From NCBI GenBank assembly GCA_949130495.1, contig OX422216.1:103175967-103239966 (forward strand): DNA of 64,000 bases, given 5' to 3'. Positions 46,701 through 56,500 of this stretch are shown here, one piece after another. This DNA comes from Sambucus nigra. Taxonomy: Eukaryota > Streptophyta > Magnoliopsida > Dipsacales > Adoxaceae. Numbering within the stretch: the first letter of the stretch is position 1; the number at the start of each line of letters is the position of its first letter. The notes beneath the pieces were generated by a model. It did no database searches, had not been told where the DNA came from, and saw only the letters and a program-made list of their open reading frames with translations. Made by a program: the position numbers and the translations under genes.

Positions 46701-47411
46701 GATTACATTGTTGAGGACAGGTGGAGATGGCCTACGGTGGTTACCTGGGAGCTCTTGGATATTAGGAATGCGGTTTTGCCCGGCATTAGGCATGATACTG
46801 TTGATGAGGTGGTTTGGATTCCCAACCAGAAGGTTTTTTCTATCAGATCGGCCTATGAGGAGTTAACCCCCACCCTCCCACCTGCTCCCTGGCATAAAAT
46901 TGTGTGGAATAAGACTAATATTCCAAAATGTGCTTTTGTTCTTTGGATGATTTGTAAGGATGCTATTCACACTAAGGACAAGCTCTATAACTGGGGCATC
47001 TCGGAGGATAACGTGTGATGTAGCTGCTCCAATGGGGTCGAGTCCATACCACACGTGTTCAATGCGTGTCCAGTTGCTAAGGAGGTTTGGGAGGAGGTTA
47101 GAACCAGGAACTAGGAATACAGAGAGGCTTTGGATTGGGATGGCGAGATGGCTCATGCTATTTCATGTTACAGTGGGACTAGTTTTTATAATCGTATTAG
47201 GAATATTTCTTTCTCTTCTACTGTGTACTGCCTTTGGATGGAGCGTAAAGCTAGACATTTTAAGCGGATGGCCAAGAGCAAGGATGTCATTGTCAAAGAT
47301 ATCGAAGTTATGATTAGACCGAGAGTCTCAAATTGGAGCAGGGGGACGAGGAGATTTGAGAACTGGATGGCTTGCATGAACTGGGGTATCCCGGAGAGTG
47401 CTCTTGAATAG
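43788..47411 (+). pseudogene. LINE-3 ORF2 (right copy: endonuclease, RT, zf-RVT)
   Basis: ATG at 43788: MIKIGFWNIRGINSPHKQKE (catalytic Asn), VETKVRKENL (Glu), MGDFNVVRT (near 44200). The G tract after NCPF (43976) is deleted, shifting the frame; others occur near 44360, 45155, 45525, 46500 and 47015. RT is best kept in 45524-46552: [33 protein letters not shown], catalytic FADD (about 45847-45858), LGVPLITTRLKKEDCSRLIE, WTNKLLSYAGRLQLIKSVLF. Downstream: WHDNWHPLGPLHPLFG (46607), zf-RVT traces CSCSNGVES..H-x4-C (47020-47070) and NWMACMNWGIPESALE to the stop at 47409-47411. Total about 1,200 codons. Confidence 0.93.
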
Positions 47412-47571
47412 GGGACCGCGGGGTGTGGGGCTTCTCGCACTTGTTTCAGTTGTTTTTTGTTTTTCTCCCCTTTGGGGCATACCCCTAGGGGAGATGCTTG
47501 GTTTCATCCCTATGTGTACTTGTTGTAGTTGCAGTTGTTGATATATATACATAATTTTTTCCCAAAAAAAC
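47412..47571 (+). other. LINE-3 3' UTR and A tail
   Basis: 160 bp with the box 'ccctttggggcatacccc' near 47468, a TA-rich stretch and the terminal ttttttcccaaaaaaa (47555-47570). The equivalents end tttcccaaaaaaaa at 23409-23422, tttcccaaaaaaaaa at 31115-31129 and a C15-A8 form at 53576-53598, so CCC before the A tail is a family trait. Confidence 0.8.
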
Positions 47572-48225
47572 AAGCTGTTGGAGGGTGAAAACCCAAACCA
47601 ACCCCCAAACGGCCCCGTAAGAGGCACGAATACCTCGCACGGGAGCAATGTATGCTGTACGAACATAGGGCGTAGTCCCAGGTCTCCCGGTTTGAGAATA
47701 TGACGATAATTTGAAAATATCTAGATTAGGCTTAAAAACTAACCGTTTGAGGGTGAAATCCAAAACTGACACCCACACGGCCCCGTAAGTGGCTCGAACA
47801 CCTCGCACGGGACCAACTGACCGCATAGGCCCGGATCTCCTCGGTTTTTAAATATGATAGTAATTTGAAAATATCTAGATAAGTCTTAAAAACAAGCCGT
47901 TAAAGGGTGAAAACCCAAACCACCACCCAAACGGCCCTGTAAGAGGCATGAATACCTCGCACGGGACCAATGTAACTTGTACGAACCGACAACATAGTCC
48001 CGGGTCTCCCAGTTTGAGAATATGACGATAATTTGAAAGTATCTAGATTAGGCTTAAAAATAAGCCATTTGTGGAAGAAAACCCAAACCAACCCCCACAC
48101 GGCCCCGTAAGAGGCACGAGCAACTCGCACGGGACCAATGTAACTTGTAGGAATTGACCGCGTAGTTACGGGTCTCCCCGATTTGAGAATATGACGGAAA
48201 TTTGAAAATACATAGATTAGGCTTA
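47572..48225 (+). repeat. Satellite array block 7 (~4 monomers)
   Basis: Opens with the right copy of the LINE-3 target-site duplication (aagctgttggagg, a D-type start). One A marker lies near 47640, followed by B-, C- and D-type monomers: one higher-order unit. It ends tagattaggctta (48213-48225), the left target-site duplication of the next L1. Confidence 0.96.
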
Positions 48226-48372
48226 GACAGTGTTGAGATCCAAGAAAAGTCATCCAAAAAATGCTATCCCTTCTCTCTAAAAACTCACTAACCAAACACA
48301 AACCTAATTTCAAAATTCCCGCCGGCCACCCTAAACAACCTAACTCCGACTAGCCAAATCCTCAGCTCATCC

Positions 48373-49768
48373 ATGTCAGCACTGCCTCCGACCATTCGTG
48401 GTGGTGTGACCAAAAACCCATCCCCTTCCCAAGCCCCCACAGTCTTAGATGTGGTTGCCCCGCTGCATTCCAACCCTGATAATCAGGGGATTATTGGTGG
48501 GATGGAGCCTGATTCGGTTGTGATTCGACAGTAAGAAGAAATTGAAGAGGGCCAAATCTTTGTTGAGGCTGATTGCAAGAATTCGGAGGTGAAAGGAATG
48601 AAAACGGTGGTGGAATGCGATGGTGATGAAACTGTCACCTGTTCCCCCCCAGCCAAGGCGATGGACAAGACGTGGAAGGAAGTTGTAGCAGATAAGAGAT
48701 ACCCCAAACTTAGACTCACCTACCATGTTCCCACTATAGCTAATAAGAGGGTCATTGTTTCCCCCCCTTTGGATGTGGCTACTAGTGGTTATGCTAAATG
48801 GAAAAACAGTATGGTTGGGTGTTGTTTGGGTATAAGCTTGCCTTACACTTTGGTTACCAATATAGCTCATCAGCTATGGGATAAATTTGGCCTCAACCAA
48901 ATTGTGGGACACAACAATGGATTATATTTCTTTATGTTTGATAATGCTAATATGAGGGATGAGGTTATTGATAATGGACCTTGGCACTTTGTGGGGAACC
49001 CCATCATTATTCGAAAATGAACACCAAATTTCTCTTTCTGCAAAGATTCAACCTCTAAGATACCTATATGGGTGAAATTCCTTAACATTCCTGTCCAATT
49101 ATAGATAGAGGAGAGGCTTAGCTATATAGCTAGCTCAGTGGGAATACATATGTATGCTGACACAGTAACTGAAGGAATGAAGAGGATAAGTTTTGCAAGG
49201 ATTTGTGTGGAACTAAAAGTCATGGATGAATTCCCCAATACCATTGATGTTAACATGGAAGATGGGTCCATTGCAGTGGTTGGAGTGGAATACCAGGAAA
49301 AACCTCCTTCTTGTGTACATTATGGAATATTTGGTCATGCCCAACTCAACTGTCCTAAGGGGAAGAAAGCTTGCGTGGCCAAAAATAATAATGCTGAGAT
49401 ATTTCCAATCAAGAGCCATGCTGAGATACAGAGGGTCTTAGAAGAAGGGTGGACCCAAGTGCAATACAAAGCCACTAAGACAACTATAAATGTTGAATCA
49501 GACAAGAGTGAACTGGAACTAGAAAGTAGGAGATAATACCCCTATCAAGGTTACTACCTCTAATCAGTTTGACCTGCTTGATGATATGGAGGACTCTCCT
49601 CTTGTTAATACCCCTACCCCATCAGGGTTGGCTCTTAAAATAAAAGCAGTAGATGAACTTGATCAGGGTAGGACATGAGGTGTCAACAAAATGGATGGGA
49701 AAGAGTTGGGTAGAAGCAACAGGAAGGAGAAGAAGAGTTCAGGCAACAAATCTAAAATGTATAAATGA
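48373..49768 (+). pseudogene. LINE-4 ORF1 (DUF4283-like plus knuckle relic)
   Basis: MSALPPTIRGG start at 48373. In-frame stops: TAA 48532, TGA 49018 (for the Trp of KKW), TAG 49102 (for the Trp of VQLW), TAA 49534; a frameshift follows near 49536. Domains: TWKEVVADKRYPKLRLTYH, WKNSMVGCCLGISLPYTLV, GPWHFVGNPIIIRK, WVKFLNIPVQL, ISFARICVELKVMDEFPNTI. The knuckle is altered to CVHYGIFGHAQLNC (second Cys replaced by Tyr). It ends GNKSKMYK with TGA at 49766-49768, overlapping the ORF2 ATG (49765) as ATGA. Confidence 0.9.
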
Positions 49769-52649
49769 CCAGGATGGCCACATGGAATATAAGGGGTCTT
49801 AATGCTCCCCACAAACATCTGGAGGTGGTTAAACTCATAAAAGATAATAAACTAGAGCTTATGAGTCTTATGGAAACTAAGATAAGAAGGAGCAACCTGG
49901 TTACAGTTAAGAGTATGTGCTTCTATCATTGGGAGTATGTCCATAATTGCCCCATAGATGGGGGAGTAGCAAGAGTGATTATGGGTTGGAACCTCAATAT
50001 ATTTAAGGTTGATGTGATTGATACTCATAGACAAGCCTTGTTTTGCCTTGTAAATATCATAGGTACTAGTTGCTCCTTTCATGCTACCTTCATTTATGGG
50101 GAAAACCTGCCCGAGCAGAGGAGGTGTTTATGGACTTTCCTCAATGAAAATAAAATGGTGGTGAGTGATACGCCTTAGATTCTTATAGGGGACTTTAATG
50201 TGGTCAGATGCCAAGAGGAAAAAAGGGGGATTTTGGATATTGACAGTGCTGCTATAGATGAATTTAATCGTTGTCTGAATGACCTGAATGTTGATGATAT
50301 GGTCAATAGTGGCCTGAGGTTCACCTGGAATAAGAACCATCTAGGTGTCAATAATGTTCAATCTGGAATTGATAGGGTCATACAAAATGATACTTGATCA
50401 GCTCTTTTTCCTAACTCTCAGGCTATCACCCTCCCTTGTTGTATCTCTGACCACAGTCCTATTATCACACTTATGGATAACACTATCAGTAGGAGACCAA
50501 AGCCCTTCAAGTTCTTAAACTTCTAGATGAGTCATGATGACTTTCTACCTACTATCATTGAAGCATGGGATGTAGTGGTTGAAGGGAATCCAATGCAAAA
50601 GCTGTTCATGAAGCTCAATAGAGTTAAAGCCTCATTGAAGAACTTTAATATAAAGTTCTTTAATAAGATTTCTACTCAGGTAGCTGAATCCAAGGCAAAA
50701 CTAGATGCAATTCAAAGGGAGCTGGACAGAGATGGTGGTAATGGGGATCTGCAGGCTGCAGCAAATGAGATGAGAATCAAGTATGCTGAATTAAGGAATA
50801 ATGAGGAGTCCTTCCTAAGGCAGAAGGCTAGAACTAAATGGCTGCAACTGGGAGACCAAAACAATACTTTCTTTCATAAGAAAGTGAATCAAAATATGGC
50901 TTGAAGGAAAATTATGAGCATTGAAAATGAGTTAGGAGTGAGAATTGAAGGCACTGAACAGGTGGCTGAGGAAGCTGTGGGATTTTTTCAAAATCTATTA
51001 GGGAATAGGGTGCAGTGTGAGAATGCAAATATTGTCCTGGAGGAGGTGATTTAGAATAAGCTCACCTCTAATCAAGCTGATTTATTGGACAAAGAGGTCA
51101 CTAATGAAGAGATCAAAGAAGCTATGTTTGCTATTGGGGATGATAATGCCCATGGCCCTGATGGTTTCAATAGCTATTTCTTTAAAGAGAATTGGCAGGT
51201 TGTTGGAGGGGATGGGTGTGAGGCTATAAAATTCTTCTTTGACACTGGGACTTTCTTCAATTAATGGAACTGTACAACCCTAGCCTTGATCCCCAAGGTT
51301 GCTAACCCTATAAGTATGAGAGAGTTCAGACCTATTTCTTGCTGTAACACCTTATACAAGTGCATTTCTAAAGTGATCACTAGTAGGCTTAAGAAGATGA
51401 TGCTTGACCTCATTAGTAATAATCAGGCTGCTTTCGTTGAAGGTAGGGCTATTGCTAATAATATCTTGTTATTACAAGAGCTAATGAGGAACTATCATAG
51501 AGACTCATACCCTCCTAGATGTGTAATCAAGATTGATATCCTAAAAGCCGATGATACTGTGAGCTGGGACTTCTTGATGAAGCTGCTGACCCATGTTGGT
51601 TTGCCCAGAAAAGTCATAGGTTGGATTTCCAAGTGTGTGACCACTACTAGATTCTCTATTAATCTGAATGGGGAGCTGAATGGGTTCTTCCATGGGAAAA
51701 GAGGGCTAAGGCAGGGAGATCCTCTTTCTCCCTACCTTTTCTTGCTTGTGATGGAGGTTTTCACTGGGATAATCACAAAAGCTACTGAATCAGACCTTTA
51801 CAGTTATCATCCTAGATGCAAGGAGATGTCACTTACTCACCTTAGTTTTGCTGATGACTTGATTGTTTTTGCTGGTGGGGACAAAGAGTCATGTAACATG
51901 GTGAAGGAGGCCTTATCAAAGTTTAGCTCATTATCTGGACTAATGGTTAACTTAGAGAAAAACAACCTGTTTATTGCTGGGGTTAATTTGGATGGGATTC
52001 AAGAGATCTCCTCTATTCTTGGTATTCAACACGGGACCCCCCTTTAAGATATCTTGGGGTTCCTCTCATTACAACTAGATTGAAGAAGGAGGACTGCTCT
52101 CACTTAGTGGAAAGGATAACTATGAGAGCCAAATGCTGGACTAACAAGTTCTTGAGTTTTGCAGGTAGGCTTCTCCTTGTGAAGAGAGTGATCTTCAGCA
52201 TTCAAGTTCATTGGTCATGCATTTTCATTCTTCACAAGAGTATCATAAAGAAGATTGAGCAAATTATGAGAAATTACCTATGGAAAGGGGATGAGACTAA
52301 CATCAAAGGAGCTAAACTAGCTTGGGAGGATCTATGTGTTTCTCTAGATGAAGCAGGCCTGAATATCAAGAGTTTAAAGGCTTGGAACAAAGCAGCCATG
52401 GCAAAGCATCTGTGGAATCTATGCAGTAAGAAGGACAGCATATGGATCAAATGGTGTAATATGTATAAGATCAAAGGAAGGAGTATTTGAGCCTTGAGTA
52501 TCCCAAATGATACTTCATGGGGTTGGTGGAAAAGCCTTAAGAGCAGAGAGAAGTTTAGAAGACAAATCAAGACCATTATTGGGAATGGAGTTCATGCATT
52601 CATGTGGTTTGATTATTGGCACCCTAATGGCCCATTGCATCCCCTATAT

Positions 52650-52673
52650 GGGGGGGGGGGGGGGGGGGGGGGG
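52650..52673 (+). repeat. G24 homopolymer run in LINE-4 ORF2
   Basis: Twenty-four G in the codons after HPLYGG, where the partner copy has LFGDR (46642). It may partly reflect assembly of a homopolymer. Confidence 0.95.
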
Positions 52674-53372
52674 AACATAGTGTATGACTCTGCTAGTAGC
52701 CGCAAAACTAAAGTGTCAGAATTTACCCACCACATGGAGTGGAGATGGCCCTCAACTGTGACATGGGAGCTGAATGAAGTGAAGAATGCTAATCTTCCTA
52801 CTATTCATGAGGAAAATGATACGGTGGTGTGGCTTCCCTCATCTAATGGGAAGTTCACCATTGCGTCTGCTTGGAACCTTTTGAAGACCCATAAGCCTTT
52901 GGTCAATTGGAGTAAGTTTGTTTGGAGTAAGGTTTGCATCCCCAAGTGCTCTTTCATTGCTTGGTTGGTGTTTAGGAAGGCCATCAACACTAAAGTTAAC
53001 CTTCTTGAGTGAGGAGTTGCTGATGATGCCCTTTGTGAGATATGTGGAACTGAGAGGGAAACATATAACCATTTGTTCTCCCAATGCCCCCTTGGTAAAA
53101 GTATCTGGGAGGAGGTGACGCTTAGGAACCAGTGCTACAGGGAGGTTCAAGGGTTGAATAATGAACTGGCAATGGCTACAGTTAACCACTCCACCAAGAC
53201 CTTATGTGACAAGATCAGATCTTTATCCTTTACGGCCACTATCGACTGCATCTGGATGGAGAGGAATGCTAGATGCTTTAAGCATGTCTTCAATTCCCTG
53301 GACACCATTATTAAGGGTATTGAAAACATGGTTAGAGCTAAATCTAACACTTGGAAGAAGGATAAAAGGAGA

Positions 53373-53411
53373 TATGCTAACTCGATGGCATATCTATGCT
53401 AACTCGATGGC
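53373..53411 (+). repeat. 22 bp tandem duplication in LINE-4 ORF2 end
   Basis: tatgctaactcgatggc occurs at 53373-53389 and again at 53395-53411. The 22 bp step is not a multiple of three and shifts the frame of the last codons. Confidence 0.9.
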
Positions 53412-53598
53412 TTGTATGTACTGGAACATTCCTGAAGATAGGCTCCTATATTAGTGGATGTTAGTATCTGATACGCTTTTGGCCTCGTTTCTTTGCCTTT
53501 GGGGTATGCCCCATGGTGTTTTGATCTAATGAGGTTCTCCTCAGCTGTATTCTTTTTATGCTAATAAATTTAATTCCCCCCCCCCCCCCCAAAAAAAA

Positions 53599-56500
53599 TC
53601 TAGATTAGTCTTATAAACAAGCCGTTAAAGGGTGAAAACCCAAACCACCACCCAAACGGCCCCGTAAGAGGCACGAATACCTCGCACAGGATCAATGTAA
53701 CTTGTACGAACTGACCGCGTAGTCCCGGCTATCCCAGTTTGAGAATATGACAATAATTTGAAAATATCTAGATTAGGCTTAAAAACAAGCTGTTTGAGGA
53801 AGAAAACCCAAACAAACCCCCAAACGGCCCCCTAAGAGGCACGAACACCTCGCATGGGACCAATGTAACTTCTAGGAATTGACCGTGTACCACGGATCTC
53901 CCTGGTTTGAGAATATGATGATAATTTGAAAATATCTAGATTAGGCTTAAAAACAAGCCGTTAAAGGGTGAAAACCCAAACCACCACCCAAACATCCCCG
54001 TAAAAGGCACGAATACCTCGCACGGGAGCAATGTATGTTATACGAACTTAGCGCGTAGTCCTCGGTCTCCCGGTTCGAGAATATGAGGATAATTTGAAAA
54101 TATATAGATTAGGATTGAAAACTAGCCGTTTGAGGGTGAAAACCAAAACCAGCACCCAAAAGGCCCCGTAAGAGGCACGAGCCCCTCGTACGGGACCAAT
54201 ATAACTTGTAGGAACTGATCGTGTAGTCCAGGTCTCCCCGGGTTGAGAATATGAAGGTAATTTGAAAATATCAAGATTACGCTTAAAAACAAGCCGTTAA
54301 AGGGTGAAAACCGAAACCACCATCCAAACGGCCCCGTAAGAGGCACGAACACCTCGCACGGGACCAATGTAACTTGTAGGAACCGACCGCGTAGTCCCGG
54401 GTCTCCCCGGTTTAGAATATCACGGTAATTTGAAAATATCTAGATTAGGCTTAAAAATAAGTTGTTTGAGGGTGAAAACCCTGACCAACCCCCAAACGGC
54501 CCCGTAAGAAGCACGAATACGTCACGCGAGAGCAATGTATGTTGTACGAATTGAGAGCATAGTCCCGGGTCTCCCGGTTTGAGAATATGACAATAATTTG
54601 AAAATATATAGATTAGGCTTAAAAACTAGCCGTTTGAGGGTGAAAACCAAAACCAGCACCCAAACGGCCCCGTAAGAGGCACGAACACCTCGCACAGGAG
54701 CAATGTAACTTGTAGGAACTGACCGTGTAATCCCGGGTCTCCCCGGGTTGAGAATATGACAGTAATTTGAAAATATCTAGATTAGGCTTAAAAACAAGTC
54801 GTTAAAGGGTGAAAACCTAAAGGGCCCCATAAGAGGCACGAATACCTCGCACGGGACCAATGTAACTTGTACGAACTGACCGCGTAGTCCCTGGTCTCCC
54901 AGTTTGAGAATATGACGATAATTTGAAAATATCTAGAATAGGCCTAAAAATAAGACGTTTGTGGAGGAAAACGCAAACCAACCCCCAAACGGCCCCGTAA
55001 GAGGCAGGAACACCACGCACGGGACCAATGTAACCTGTAGGAATTGATCGCGTAGCCAAGGCTCTATCCAGTTTGAGAATATGACGGTAACTTCAAAATA
55101 TCTAGATTAGGCTTAAAACAAGCCGTTAATGGGTGAATACCCAAACCACCACCCAAACGTCCCCGTAAGAGGCACGAATACCTCGTACGGGAGCAATGTA
55201 TGTTGTACGAACTTAGCGTGTAATCCCCGATCTCCCGGTTTGAGAATATAAGGATAATTTGAAAATATATAGATTAGGCTTAAAAACTAGCTATTTGAGG
55301 TTGAAAACCAAAACCAACACCAAAACGGCCCCGTAAGAGGCACGATCACCTCATACGGGACAAATGTAACTTGTAGGTACTGACCGTGTAGTCCCGGGTC
55401 TCCCCGGGTTGAGAGTATGAAGGTAATTTGAAAATATTTAGATTAGGCTTAAAAACAAGCTGTTAAAGGGTGAAAACCCAAACCACCACCCAAACGGCCC
55501 CGTAAGAGGCACGAACACCTCGCACGGGACCAATGTAACTTGTAGGAACTGACCGTGTAGTCTCGGATCTCCTGGATTGAGAATATGACGGTAAGTTGAA
55601 AATATCTAGATTAGGCTTAAAAACAAGTTGTTTGAGGGAGAAAACCTAGACCAACCCCCAAACGGCCCCATAAGAGGCACGAATACGTCGCACGGGAGCA
55701 CTGTATGTTGTACGACCTGAGAGCATAGTCCCGGGTATCCCGGTTTGAGAATATGACAATAATATGAAAATCTCTAGATTAGGCTTAGAAACTAGCCGTT
55801 TGAGGGTGAAAACAAAAACCAGCACCCAAACGGCCCTGTAAGAGGCACGAACACCTCCCACGGGACCAATGTCACTTTAAGGAACTGCCCGCGTAGGCCC
55901 GGGTGTCCCCGGGTTGAGAATATAACGGAAATTTCAAAAAATCTAGATTCGGCTTAAAAACAAGCCGTTAAAGGTTGAAAACCCAAACGGCCCCACAAAA
56001 GGCACGCATACCTCGCACGGGACCAATGTAACTTGTACGAACTACCCGCGTAGTCCCTGGTCTCCCGATTTGAGAATATGACGATAATTTGAAAATATCT
56101 AGATTAGGCTTAAAAACAAGCCGTTTGAGGAAGAAAACCGAAACCAACCCCCAAACGGCCCCGTAAGAGGCACGAACACCTCGCACGGGACCAATGTAAC
56201 CTTTAGGAATTGACCGCATAGCCACGAGTCTCCCTGGTTTGAGAATATGTCGGTAATTTGAAAATATTTAGATTAGGCTTAAAAACAAGCCGTTAAAGGG
56301 CGAAAACCCAAGCCACCACCCAAACGTCCCCGTAAGAGGCACGAATACCTCGCACGGGAGTAATGTATGTTGTACGAACTGAGGGCGTAGTCCTGGGTCT
56401 CCCAGTTTGAGAATATGATGATAATTTGAAAATATATAGATTAGGCTTAAAAACTAGCCGTTTGAGGGTGAAAACCAAAACAAGCACCCAAACGGCCGCG

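Larger units (their letters stand above)
39407..47571 (+). mobile_element. LINE-3: composite L1 carrying an LTR remnant
   Basis: A left part (39407-41872: 5' UTR, ORF1, start of ORF2) and a right part (43093-47571: end of ORF1, whole ORF2, 3' UTR, tail) are separated by 1.2 kb of LTR sequence. The outer ends are flanked by the same 13 bp, aagctgttggagg (39394-39406 and 47572-47584), a rare variant of the monomer, so the whole is one insertion locus. L1 bases 40402-41872 are present again as 43093-44560, roughly 85-90% alike by eye. The 3' UTR has 'ccctttggggcatacccc' and ends ttttttcccaaaaaaa. Same subfamily as LINE-1. Confidence 0.92.
49765..53454 (+). pseudogene. LINE-4 ORF2 (endonuclease, RT, zf-RVT)
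   Basis: Endonuclease: MATWNIRGLNAPHK (Asn), METKIRRSN (Glu), [95 protein letters not shown], catalytic FADD (about 51848-51859), LGVPLITTRLKKEDCS. Then WFDYWHPNGPLHP (52607), zf-RVT with CEICG and H-x4-C (about 53035-53087), CIWMERNARCFKHV, and a stop at 53452-53454. Stops at 50176, 50395, 50524, 50902, 51052, 51262, 52488 and 53010; frame breaks near 52040 (C6 run), at 52650 (G24 run) and at a 22 bp duplication near 53373. Apart from these the coding text is continuous. Confidence 0.92.
48226..53598 (+). mobile_element. LINE-4: full-length L1 with target-site duplication
   Basis: 5' UTR from 48226 (aaaaaatgctatcccttctc near 48268), ORF1 at 48373, ORF2 at 49765, and a 3' UTR with 'cctttggggtatgcccc' (53496). 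It ends in C15-A8. Flanks are tagattaggctta (48213-48225) and tagattagtctta (53601-53613), a 13 bp target-site duplication with one mismatch. Both ORFs hold about a dozen stops, mostly at codons that are Trp or Gln in relatives. The L1 tails at 22744 and 30428 belong to this subfamily. Confidence 0.95.
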
